Below are positions 41,321 through 51,953 of a stretch of DNA of 64,000 nt, one piece after another. Source of the DNA: Pelecanus crispus (Eukaryota > Chordata > Aves > Pelecaniformes > Pelecanidae); the NCBI RefSeq assembly GCF_030463565.1, contig NC_134656.1, positions 2,175,001 to 2,239,000 of the forward strand. Reading direction: 5' to 3'. The position numbers were made by a program, and so were the translations under genes. The notes under the pieces are model-generated. The model did not search any database. It saw only the letters and a list, made by a program, of their open reading frames with translations, and was not told where the DNA came from. Positions within the stretch are counted from its first letter, which is position 1, and each line of letters begins with the position of its first letter.

Positions 41321-43060
41321 CGGCACCCGGCATGGGCACCCCGCACCGGCATGGGCACCGGCATGGGCACCCTGCACCGGCACCCAGCACCGGCATGGGC
41401 ACCGGCATGGGCACCCTGCACCGGCATGGGCACCGGCATGGGCACCGGCATGGGCACCCTGCACCGGCATGGGCACCGGCATGGGCACCCTGCACTGGCA
41501 CCCAGCACCGGCATGGGCACCCAGCACCGGCATGGGCACCCAGCACCGGCATGGGCACCCTGCACCGGCACCCAGCACCGGCATGGGCACCGGCATGGGC
41601 GCCATGCACCGGCACCCTGCACTGGCATGGGCACCCTGCACTGGCATGGGCACCGGCATGGGCACTCTGCACTGGCACCCAGCACCGGCATGGGCACCCA
41701 GCACCGGCATGGGCACCCCGCACTGGCATGGGCACCGGCATGGGCGCCATGCACCGGCACCCTGCACTGGCATGGGCACCCTGCACTGGCATGGGCACCC
41801 AGCACGGACACCCTGCACCAGCATGGGCACCCAGCACTGGCACCCAGCACCAGCATGGGCACCCTGCACCGGCATGGGCACCCAGCACGGGCACCCTGCA
41901 CCGGCATGGGCACCGGCATGGGCACCGGCATGGGCACCGGCATGGGCACCCTGCACTGGCACCCAGCACCGGCATGGGCACCCAGCACCGGCATGGGCAC
42001 CCCGCACCGGCATGGGCAGCCTGCACCGGCACCCAGCACCGGCATGGGCACCGGCATGGGCACCCTGCACTGGCACCCAGCACCGGCATGGGCACCCTGC
42101 ACCGGCATGGGCAGCCTGCACCAGCATGGGCACCGGCATGGGCACCCTGCACTGGCACCCAGCACCAGCATGGGCACCGGCATGGGAGCCATGCACCGGC
42201 ACCCTGCACTGGCATGGGCACCCAGCACCGGCATGGGCACCCTGCACCGGCATGGGCACCGGCATGGGTAGCGGCATGGGCAGCCTGCACCGGCATGGGC
42301 ACCCCGCACCGGCATGGGCACCGGCATGGGCGCCATGCACCGGCACCCTGCACTGGCATGGGCACCCTGCACTGGCATGGGCACCCAGCACGGACACCCT
42401 GCACCAGCATGGGCACCCAGCACTGGCACCCAGCACCAGCATGGGCACCCTGCACCGGCATGGGCACCCAGCATGGGCACCCTGCACCGGCATGGGCACC
42501 AGCATGGGCACCCTGCACCGGCACCCAGCACCGGCATGGGCACCGGCATGGGCGCCATGCACCGGCACCCTGCACTGGCATGGGCACCCAGCACCGGCAT
42601 GGGCACCCAGCACAGGCACCCAGCACCAGCATGGGCACCCTGCACCGGCATGGGCACCCAGCACGGGCACCCTGCACCGGCATGGGCACCAGCATGGGCA
42701 CCCTGCACCGGCACCCAGCACCGGCATGGGCACCAGCATGGGCACCATGCACCGGCACCCTGCACTGGCATGGGCACCCAGCACCGGCATGGGCACCGGC
42801 ATGGGAACCCTGCACCAGCATGGGCACCCAGCACCAGCACCCTGCACCAGCATGGGCACCCTGCACCAGCACCCTGCACTGGCATGGGCACCCTGCACTG
42901 GCATGGGCACCCGGCATGGGCACCCGGCATGGGTACCCAGCACCGGCACTCTGCACCGGCATGGGCACCCAATACTGGCACCCAGCACCGGCATGGGCAC
43001 CCTGCACCGGCAGCGTGCACCCGGGATGGGCACCCAGCACCGGCACCCTGCACTGGCACC
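41321..43060 (+). repeat. GGCATGGGCACC minisatellite, main block
   Basis: Composed of 12-, 13- and 19-base variants of one theme: GGCATGGGCACC, GGCACCCAGCACC and GGCATGGGCACCCTGCACC. Some longer blocks of several units recur nearly exactly, for example around 41745-41910 and 42325-42490, showing higher-order duplication. Stop triplets are almost absent on both strands, so long reading frames appear in all frames; none is a gene. Confidence 0.95.
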
Positions 43061-43725
43061 AGGCACCCAATACTGGCACCCAGTACTGGCACCCAGCACC
43101 AGCACCAGGCACCCAATACTGGCAGCCAGCACCAGCACCAGGCACCCAATACTGGCAGCCAGTACTGGCAGCCAGCACCAGCGGCATGCACCCAGTACTG
43201 GCACCCAGTACTGGCACCCAGCACCAGCACCAGGCACCCAATACTAGCAGCCAGTACTAGCACCAGACACCCAGTACTGCACCCAGCACCAGCACCAGGC
43301 ACCCAGTACTGGCAGCCAGCACCAGCAGCATGCACCCAGTACTGGCACCCAGCACCAGCACCTACTACATGCACCCAGCACCAGCACCAGGCACCCAAAA
43401 CTGGCACCCAGCACCAGCCACATGCACCCAGTACTGGCACCCAGTTCCAGCACCAGGCACTCAAGACTGGCACCCAGCACCTACTACATGCACCCAGCAC
43501 CAGCACAATGCACCAGCACCAGGCACCCAATACTGGCACTGACTACCAGCACCCAGTATCAGCACCCTGCACCCAGTACTGGCACATTGTACCCACCCTG
43601 CATCCCAATACTGGCACCACCACCCTGCACCCAATACTGGCACCCTCCATCAGCACCCAGTACCCAATACTGGCACCCTCCATCAGCACCCAGTACCCAA
43701 TACTGGCACCCTGCACCAGCACTGG
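43061..43725 (+). repeat. Minisatellite, distal CAGTACTGG variant block
   Basis: The same CACC-based theme changes to units with CCCAGTACTGGCACCCAGC and CCAGGCACCCAATACTGG. These are longer, less regular, and interrupted by CATGCACC and TACTACATG variants. It ends abruptly at about 43725. Confidence 0.92.
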
Positions 43726-44711
43726 AGGTCCCCTCTGCCCCTGCGGGGTCCTTGCCCATCCCTGGAGCGTGGGGCAGGGCTGCCTGTGGAGCTGCCTCCG
43801 GGACCAGGACCAATTCCCAATTCCCAATTCCCAGTTCCCATCTGAGAGTCCCTGCCGAGGAGTGGCTTTCCCTAAAGCAGTGGTTTCTCTGTTTTTTTTT
43901 TTCCTTTTTGTCCAAAAGGGGGGATTATGCATCGCTAAAAATAAAGGGTGATAAAACTTTGGGAGAGAAAGGAGGCATAAAAATTTCATGATCTTGCCAG
44001 CCAGGGAAATTATCCCACTTTATTATTTAAAACCTCATTAAAAACCATTTCCCTGGGAGAGACAATGATCAAACCACTGTCTATTTCAATCCTCGAGACG
44101 TGCGCTCTGCTACGTGGGGAACGCGTTTAAAATAGGCCCCTACGTGTGACTGCTCAGCTGAACACGCCGACCCGGCCCCCGCGCCCATGCGAGCAGCCTC
44201 GGAGCTGAGACCCCCTGCCCCTACGTGGGGGGACCGCACGGCGCCCGCCGCGCCCGCCGCCATTTCAACCCGCTCTGTCCAACGCTCCGGATTTTCCTCT
44301 TTTTACCCCTCCGGCTCGCTCCAGTGGGAGCTACAAAGCGCTTGCCCGGGGAGGATCTGCCCAAGGAACTCTGCGGACGAAGCAGGGTCCTTCTTCCCAT
44401 TGCAACTTTTCCAAATCTTCGGAGCAGCTCCGGCACAGAGCCACGGCTGCCAGGCTGCGCCCTCCTGCCGGGTGACCGGGCCACCAGCCCTGTGATTTGC
44501 TTTAGCGGTTCATTTAGCTTGGAAGCTCGCAAATGCCCGGAAAGGCTCCCACATCTTCAGGAATTGCTTTGTAGCGTGTGTCTGGGATTTTTAGAAATCC
44601 CCATGGACATTTGGACTTGTGATTCCTTGTGATTCTCCAGCCAGTCTGTCCCTTCGGACGGTGAAAAGATCATGAATGTTTGGTTTCAAAGAAGTTGCCT
44701 TTTAAAAATAA
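43726..44711. other. Spacer between minisatellite and inverted repeat
   Basis: No gene recognised. It includes a 10-base inverted repeat, CCAGGGAAAT at 44001 and ATTTCCCTGG at 44048, around an AT-rich loop. Confidence 0.5.
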
Positions 44712-45484
44712 AGTGTGGATTGGGAGAAAAACGCTTGGAGCTCCCAAATCACCTGCAAAGCGGTGCTGTCAATGAACAGCCAAACGCACAGCGCGTTGTG
44801 CTCACAGTGCCACAGCTCGGCCTAGACACCTCCTCTTTAAATACACAGCGGGCAGGGAAACATCTTTTCTAGCAATTGGAAACGCATCTTTTCTAGCAAT
44901 TGGAAACGCATCTTTTCTAGCAACTGCAAACGCATCTTTTCTAGCAACTGCAAACGCATCTTTTCTAGCAACTGCAAACGCATCTTTTCTAGCAATTGCA
45001 AACGCATCTTTTTTAGCAATTGGAAATGCATCTTTTTTAGCAATTGCAAATGCATCTTTTCTAGCAATTGCAAACGCATCTTTTCTAGCAACTGCAAACG
45101 CATCTTTTCTAGCAATTGGAGATGCATCTTTTCTAGCAACTGCAAACGCATCTTTTCTAGCAATTGCAAACGCATCTTTTTTAGCAATTGCAAATGCATC
45201 TTTTTTAGCAATTGCAAACGCATCTTTTCTAGCAATTGGAAACGCATCTTTTTTAGCAACTGCAAACGCATCTTTTCTAGCAATTGCAAACGCATCTTTT
45301 CTAGCAATTGCAAACGCATCTTTTCTAGCAACTGGAAACGCATCTTTTCTAGCAATTGCAAACGCTCCTACCAAAAGCCCGGCACCCTGCTCCAATTCAG
45401 CTTTGAGTTTGGAAGCTGCTTTGCCCAGTGCCAGCCTGGGCTGTGCAGCAGGGCCGGGAGCAGGAGCTGCTGGCCCGGGCAGGC
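44712..45484 (+). repeat. Left arm of a roughly 2-kb inverted repeat
   Basis: Matches the reverse complement of 45913-46729 through three segments in order: a flank (GGAGCTCCCAAATCACCTGC onward to CTCCTCTTTAAATACACAGC), a 24-bp minisatellite, and an inner segment (GCCAGCCTGGGCTGTG to GGGCCGGGAGCAGG). The flanks look above 90 percent identical by eye. Confidence 0.93.
44867..45365 (+). repeat. 24-bp minisatellite in the left arm
   Basis: About 21 copies of a unit containing CATCTTTTCTAGCAATTGC, with variation at two or three positions (CAATTG/CAACTG, AAACG/AAATG/GAGATG, CTAG/TTAG). On the - strand it reads as an eight-residue repeat, AIARKDAF. Confidence 0.95.
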
Positions 45485-45912
45485 AGCGTCCGGCCCGCGC
45501 TCAGAGCCACCAAGGAAGGAAGCGGTGGCCTCGCTTGGGCCGTTTCCGCGCTGAACGGGGACAGCCGGTGGCAGAGGCACCTCTGCAGCCTCCCCGCACG
45601 CCCGCGCCCGGGCCGGGCCCGCAGCAGCCCTCCCCGCCTGCACCCCAAGCTGTCACCGCACCCCCGGGGCTCTCCCACCCAACCCCTCGCCGGTTTTGCC
45701 CCCCTCCAGCGGGTTCCCGGCCCCCGCTTCCCGGCTGCAGTAGCGGGGCCCGCCCGCAGGTGCCGCCCGACTCCGCCGGCAGCGCGACCGGTAGCGCTCG
45801 GCGGGGCCCCGGGGCCCGGCCCGGCTCCCGGCGGGGAGCGGGGCCTTCGGCGGGGCTGCAGCTCCGGCCCCGCAGCGCTTGGGCAGCCGGGGCACCGTGC
45901 TGCGGGGTGCTG
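45485..45912. other. GC-rich spacer between the inverted arms
   Basis: About 430 bases of CpG-rich DNA. It contains a 116-base segment (45565-45680) that is copied, inverted, just outside the right arm. Confidence 0.8.
45565..45680 (+). repeat. Extra module copy in the spacer
   Basis: From CCGGTGGCAGAGGC through GCAGCCTCCCCGCACGCCCG to GGGGCTCTCCCACCC. It is closely similar to the reverse complement of 46750-46861, with small indels. Confidence 0.85.
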
Positions 45913-46729
45913 GGCCTGCCCGGCGCAGGAGCGCCTGCTCCCGGCCCTGCTTCACAGCCCAGGCTGGCGCGGGGGGAAAGCAGCTTCCAAACTCAGCTGC
46001 ATTGGAGCAGGGTGCCGGGCTTTTGATCGCAGCGTTTGCAGTTGCTAGAAAAGATGCTTTTCCAATTGCTTGAAAAGATGTGTTTGCAAGTGCCAGAAAA
46101 GATGCATTTGCAATTGCTAGAAAAGATGCGTTTGCAATTGCTAGAAAAGATGCGTTTGCAATTGCTAAAAAAGATGCGTCTCCAATTGCTAGAAAAAAAT
46201 GCATCTCCAATTGCTAGAAAAGATGCGTTTGCAATTGCTAGAAAAGATGCGTTTGCAATTGCTAGAAAAGATGCATTTGCAATTGCTAAAAAAGATGCGT
46301 TTCCAATTGCTAGAAAAAAATGCATTTGCAATTGCTAGAAAAGATGCGTTTCCAATTGCTAGAAAAAAATGCATTTGCAATTGCTAGAAAAGATGCGTTT
46401 CCAATTGCTAGAAAAAAATGCGTTTGCAATTGCTAAAAAAGATGCGTTTGCAATTGCTAGAAAAAATGCGTTTGCAATTGCCAGAAAAGAGGCGTTTCCA
46501 ATTGCTAGAAAAGATGCGTTTGCAAGTGCTAGAAAAGGTGCATTTCCAATTGCTAGAAAAGACATTTGCTAGAAAAGATGTTTCCCTGCCCGCTGTGTAT
46601 TTAAAGAGGAGGTGTCTAGGCCGAGCTGTGGCACTGTGAGCACAACGCGCTGTGCGTTTGGCTGTTCATTGACAGCACCGCTTTGCAGGTGATTTGGGAG
46701 CTCCAAGCGTTTTTCTCCAATCCGCACCT
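45913..46729 (-). repeat. Right arm of the inverted repeat
   Basis: Reverse complement of the left arm. It is slightly longer because its minisatellite has more units and several one-base A insertions. Outer end at AATCCGCACCTT. Confidence 0.93.
46035..46571 (-). repeat. 24-bp minisatellite in the right arm
   Basis: About 22 units of the inverted repeat containing GCAATTGCTAGAAAAGATGC. Several units have an extra A (GAAAAAAATGC), which breaks the 24-base phase. Confidence 0.95.
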
Positions 46730-46749
46730 TCTTGGCTGGGAAGCATTCG

Positions 46750-46861
46750 GGTGGGAGAGCCCTGGGGATGTGTTAACCGCTTGGGGTGCAGCTGGGAAGG
46801 CTGCGGGACCGGCACAGGGCGCGGGCGTGCGGGGAGGCTGCAGGCAGCGCCTCTGCCACCG
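46750..46861 (-). repeat. Module copy outside the right arm
   Basis: Reverse complement of 45565-45680, separated from the right arm by about 20 bases. Together the copies suggest a module order of A, arm flank, minisatellite, inner segment, A. Confidence 0.85.
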
Positions 46862-49800
46862 ATCGTGACGCGTTTCCAAAGGGAGAGCGCGTGCCCTGGA
46901 AGCACAGAGCAGGGCCTTCGATGGGCATTTGCTCTGATTTTCCGATGGTGCTGCCATAAGACAGCGCTGGGTGAGCGGAGGTGGCCTCTGCCTGGAAAGC
47001 ATGGGCAGCGTGGAAGCGCGACTATAGCACAGAGCAAGCACCTGCAAAGCTCATTTTCCTCCTCAAGAACTCCAGTAACTCTAGGGAGCAGGAAGCCTCT
47101 TTTGATGATTATCTGAGAGGAGTCAGCCTGTGTCAGGACTGAGATACCGCAAGGCTCCCAATGGGTCTGCAAAGCACCATTTGATGGAGAAATCCTGTCA
47201 ACGCTTGCTCAATACCCATCTCCAAAGCACTCTGCAGTGTCAGCCTCGCAGGTGTGGCAGAGCGAGCTGATCCCTCCCAGGCTGTTTCCCAGTTTGTGTG
47301 CTCCTTGAGAGGCTGGCAGGCAATGAAAGGGGACGTATGGAGGCTGTTGAGATGTTTTGCTTTAGAAAAGCCTCTTTCTCCCACCAGCTACCTGGTGGTG
47401 GGAGGTTTTTGGGCCTTTTAAGGCTTGCCGAGCAGCAGAAGGTCGTTTGGAGCGACCAAAAAAGATGCACCTGGAGCTCTAGGGAAGCAACAGCACTTGA
47501 GCTACTCCAGCCCAAGTGAGAGTTACAGGAGAAGCAACTCTCGGCTGTCACCCCGCAGGAAGCGTTTGTCAGAGCCGCGATTGCAAAGGTCGCATTCGTC
47601 CTGTCTCTGAACACGCGTCTCCTGTCTGCTGAGGGCAGCGTGGGGACACGGCGAGGGGAGGCTCACCGCGCGGGCCGTGCGTGCAAAGAGCTGGCACCTG
47701 TGGGAGCGGGAGGCAGAGCTGCCCTGGGGACCAGCCCTGCTCCGGGGCGTAAATCCACCCTGCGTGTCTCAGCCGCAGAGCCGTCTTTGCAGAATACCTG
47801 GTTTGGGCTGTGCAGTCCCATCACAGCTAATTTATTCTCTTTTGAGAAATACCTGGGCACCCTTTACAGCCTTTCTGCTCTTTTAAGGCCCAGAGCTCCC
47901 CAGGGAATGTCAGAGCCACGGTTCCCATACTGCTCCCTACCTGAGCTGTCAGCTGTGCTGCAAACCTGCTCCCCGTGACTGCTCACATGCTGACTCAAGA
48001 GTCATTCTGGTTGGGGTCACATTTTTTTCCCTCAAGTGCCTGAAGTGTAAAGATTGTCTGTCCTGTACTCAAGCTTGAAGATAAAGCAACAACTTGAAGT
48101 TCTGGGGTGTGGTTCTCTGGAAGTTGTAGAGCAAAGTTTAAAAGGGGCTTTTGCACCACCACAACTCTAAATTCTATCACATTTAGAAGGAAAAGGGTCG
48201 ATTATTGTGATTTCCTAATGTAACAGAGCTTATGCAATCACATTGTATATCAGCGCACGCATACCCTTCCAAATTCTTCTCTTTTAAAAACTTTTTAACC
48301 CTTTGGCCAGTTTTATCTCAAACTGACAGAGGTATAGAGCTCAGTTCCTGCATTTACAAACGGCTGGGTAAAGAATGACCCTGCCAGCGCTGCGATTGTG
48401 AGAAAGACCAACGCGTGCTGTCAGACCTTATTAGACACTAGAGAATCCGCACGGATCTGACGCTTGATTGATGCCCAAACTGTGGGAAAAGCTTCAGTCA
48501 GAGTTTGTGCCCTCTCAGGCACCCAGGTCGGTCCCCCAAGAGACGCCAGCCTGTTGAAAGCCAGACTCTGCAAATTCTGCAGCTCACAGAGCTGTTTGTT
48601 TGCTTTTTAGTGCCAAGCTGGGGGGCGCGGGCAGGGAGAAGGAGCTTAGCAGGAGTCTTAGCCAAAAGGGCTCGTGCTGGCACTTGAGGATGGGACTGAG
48701 AGCAGTCCAGGTGCTGCAGCCCCAAAGCCTGCCCTTGGCATTGTGGAGATGTCCTCCTTGAAGGAATCACTGCAAATTATCAACTCTGCTGCCAGTGGTA
48801 CGAGCTGTCAGGGCCCCTGGGTGCACTAATCCATATCACCACTGTCCAGTTTTCATCTGAGCCTCTCAGTGTTCTACAGACTTTCTCTCAAACTCTCATC
48901 GCTGCTGGAGAGATGGCTGAACAGTTGTTGCGAAGTACGTCAGAAAGGAGTTGAAAGTGGTGACCACGAGGACAAAACTGAGGTGGCTGGACTCTTCCAT
49001 TTACTCTTTTGGCTGAAATCAAGGCAGGCAGAGGAGATCTGGGCAGCTGTGCCCTTTCCTTGGCCACGAGATGGACAGTGGAAAAAGCTGGACCAAATCC
49101 AGTCTGTTCCAACCTACGTCTGCTGTGGTAGTTCAAAAGCATCTCTGACTTTTTACAATGTAGAAGGAGTTGAAAGACACTTTGGAGACCTTCCACCTGT
49201 AAAAATGAGCACAGTTCGGTCTGGTCTCTGTACGAAAGTCCGCAGGCAGGTGGAACAGCTCCTGCTGCTATGCTGGAGAACTAGCGGAAAGTCTCTGCTC
49301 CTTGGCTGCAGGGGGAAGGTGATGTAGATGATTAGAGATGAGAAGATTGTATCTGAGGCGAAGGTTTGAGAAGTCAAGGTCAAGTGTCTATAATGAAAAT
49401 AAAATACTTTGCACAAGAGGGGAAGGTAAAGATATTCTTAGTTGTGTAATCTAGCTTGAGAACTGTATTCTCTGATTTTTATTCTACTTGCATGAAAAGC
49501 ATCTCTCCATTACTTCCTCATCTCTAAATTGTTTGGTTGACACAGTTCATTAGAAATCTGCTCTGTTGAATAGCAAAGTAATGAATCTTGGTGCTTTCCA
49601 TTTCCTCCATCTGAACTGGAAAGTGTTTTTCTCACACAAGCTCAGTCTTGAGCAGTAATAACAAAACCACAACTTCTGTTGCAGTTCTTTATTTGCAGGT
49701 TGGATTCCTCTGTGGACGCATCTAAACACAAACGTACATGACCCGCTGGCTACAAGACAGCACACAATGATAGTTATGACTCTGTGAACAAATATTCTGA

Positions 49801-51510
49801 TATTTGTTTTAACATAGCAAGGTCCAGGACTCATTGTCAGGAAAAACTGTTCACGACTTTGAGGTTTCTCACTTATATGCTAAGCTGAGAACAACTTCTA
49901 TATGCAGAACAACAATTTTTGTATGCGGTTTTTGGTTTAACACCATACAATCCCTATTTCTAATTGGTCAGGTGATAGTGGAATGGGTAAAGTTTTGATT
50001 ACAGCCCGATTTATCTGCATGCAATTCCAGAGCAAACACAATCAAGTTGCAGGATTTACATTAGTAAAATCCTGGGCTAACTCATGTGGCCAACCTGCCT
50101 GTTCCTCTGGCTCTTCCACACTGCAAGCACTGAAGGCCCATCTACTGTCGCTGAAGCTGTTGCCACGTTGGGAAACAATTTATTTAACTCGGTAGCTGAA
50201 ACATCTAGCTATTCCTGGTCCCCTGTCCCAATCCCTCAGGTGTCTTGAATTATACTAAAAAGTTCCTCGAAGTTTCAGGGTCTTCTAAAAAATATTTCAC
50301 TTCTTTCATCTTCTAGTATTGCCTTTATGTGACTCCTCTGTAACACAGAAGTGGTGTGAGATGATGGAGTAAAGGAGAGCAGGGTGCTGTGCACCAAGGA
50401 AACGCTGGCTCACATGCTAGTTCCCAAATTGTATCTGTTGGAGGTAGATTTGCCTCAGTCCAGGGGAATAAAGACAAGAAGCAGGAATACAGATGTTTTC
50501 TCACTTGCCCCTCTTCTTTCTGTAATAGAAGTGGGATAGAGGGAAGGTATTATTTGACATCCCTGTACTCTTAAGATGTTTTTCATTACAGAAGTAAACG
50601 CGTCAAAAATAAGAACCTCCCCTCCCCCCCCCGGCCTTAAAATGCCTGGTCCAATGTGGGAGGCAGTGTTTCTGAAGGGAAAGGGTTTATTCTTTCTCAG
50701 TCTTGAATCAATCTCGGCTTCCCCTGCTGTGACTGCTGGAGGAGGAGGGGAGGGCTGGCGGGCCCGTGCGTTTCATTTCCTCCAGGTCACCGAACAACCA
50801 TCAGATAGCACTAGGGTTCAGCTGCCACGAGCCCAAACTGTTCGAACCAGGGGCCCCATATGAAATGCCTGCAGCCCCGGGGTGTCTCGGGCAGGCACCC
50901 CTGCCCTGCTGCTTGTAGCAAAACCCCCATCTGCTTCTCCTGCTGCAAACGGGTTTTTGGAGAGGTCTGAGCCCTGTTAGAGCAGAGATCTTCTCACCTT
51001 CTATTTTCCAACACCTGTGCTGGGGACAGATTTAAAAGTATCCCTAGAACAAACTGACTGAGGCGTCCTCTTTCGGACACGCTCCTGGATAAGACAAAGG
51101 GAGCCATTTGCTCCCTCCCCTGCCCCTTTTCTCGGTGACACAGATATAGGCCATGCAGCTCTTCCTCTGTTTTGGCGAAGGGAGGGGCAGTTTCCTGTTT
51201 TTATACAGAAATTAGATTGATCCAGGATGCCTTTGTGCTGCTGCTGGTCCTGATGCACGCAGAGGGGCTAACACCATACATGGGCTCTGGGGCTTTTACT
51301 GCAGCTTTCCTGCTCGCTGCTAGCACCAAGCCTTTGACCTTCCCTGCACTGCACCACGGCTAGAGCCTCGGGGCTGAGATGTATGGAGGCCCACCCCTGC
51401 GACCGGTGCGGGAGGCTCCCAAGCACCACTAACAAGCCTTTCCTGCAAAAACAGGGTCTGCTTTTCCAGTGGCCCATTCCAAGGTTGTTTGCAGGCTCCC
51501 GATGCAGTAG
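46862..51510. other. Noncoding stretch, no feature recognised
   Basis: The longest open frame (48869-49327, 152 codons, + strand) resembles no family I know and has no splice or promoter context. I see no RNA gene or repeat of note. Confidence 0.45.
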
Positions 51511-51953
51511 TAGAATCATAGAATGCTTTGGGTTGGAAGGGGTCTTTAGAGGTCACCCAGCCCAGCCCCTGCAGTGACAGGGACAGCTTTAACCAGCCCA
51601 GGGTGCTCAGAGCCCCGTCCAACCTGGCCTGGGATGTTCCCAGGGATGGGGCCTCCACCGCCTCTCTGGGCAACCTGTGCCAGTGCCTCACCACCCTCAT
51701 TGTAAAAAGTTTCTTCCTTATATCCAGCCTAAATCTCCCCTCCTTTAGTTTAAATCCATTACTCCTTGTCCTGTCACAACAGGCCTTGCTAAAAAGATTG
51801 TCCCCATCCTTCCTGTAGGCCCCCTTTCAGCACTGCCAGGCCGCACTAAGGTCTCCCCGCAGCCCCCTCCTCTCCAGGCTGAGCACCCCCAGCTCCCCCA
51901 GCCTGGCCCTGCAGCAGAGGGGCTCCAGCCCTCGGATCATTTTTGTGGCCCTA
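51511..51953 (-). mobile_element. 5'-truncated CR1 LINE fragment
   Basis: Starts TAGAATCATAGAATGCTTTGGG on the + strand and runs about 440 bases, closely similar to the copy at 27554. Same - orientation. The - strand frame VVRHWHRLPREAVEAPSLGT resembles the end of the CR1 reverse-transcriptase ORF. It extends slightly further 5' than the other copy (GGCTGAGCACCCCCAGC). Confidence 0.92.

Noticed and set aside
39882-43247. 1121-codon + strand open frame, the longest in the window
   Set aside because: It begins in the CpG island and runs into the minisatellite. The frame is open only because both sequences lack stop triplets; overlapping frames on both strands are equally open and no domain is visible.
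41054-43539. Several - strand frames of 340-750 codons rich in Cys, Val, Pro and Gly
   Set aside because: Reverse-strand readings of the same minisatellite. They resemble keratin- or metallothionein-like composition only by chance.
44802-45395. 197-codon - strand frame made of AIARKDAF repeats, and mirror frames at 45993-46639
   Set aside because: The 24-bp unit is a multiple of three without stops, so it reads as an eight-residue repeat in more than one frame. The right arm's one-base insertions break it, with no sign of protein-level selection.
48869-49327. 152-codon + strand frame in average-composition DNA
   Set aside because: The longest frame in this stretch that is not caused by a repeat, but it matches no family I recognise and has no promoter, splice or poly(A) context that stands out. 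Chance is the simplest reading.
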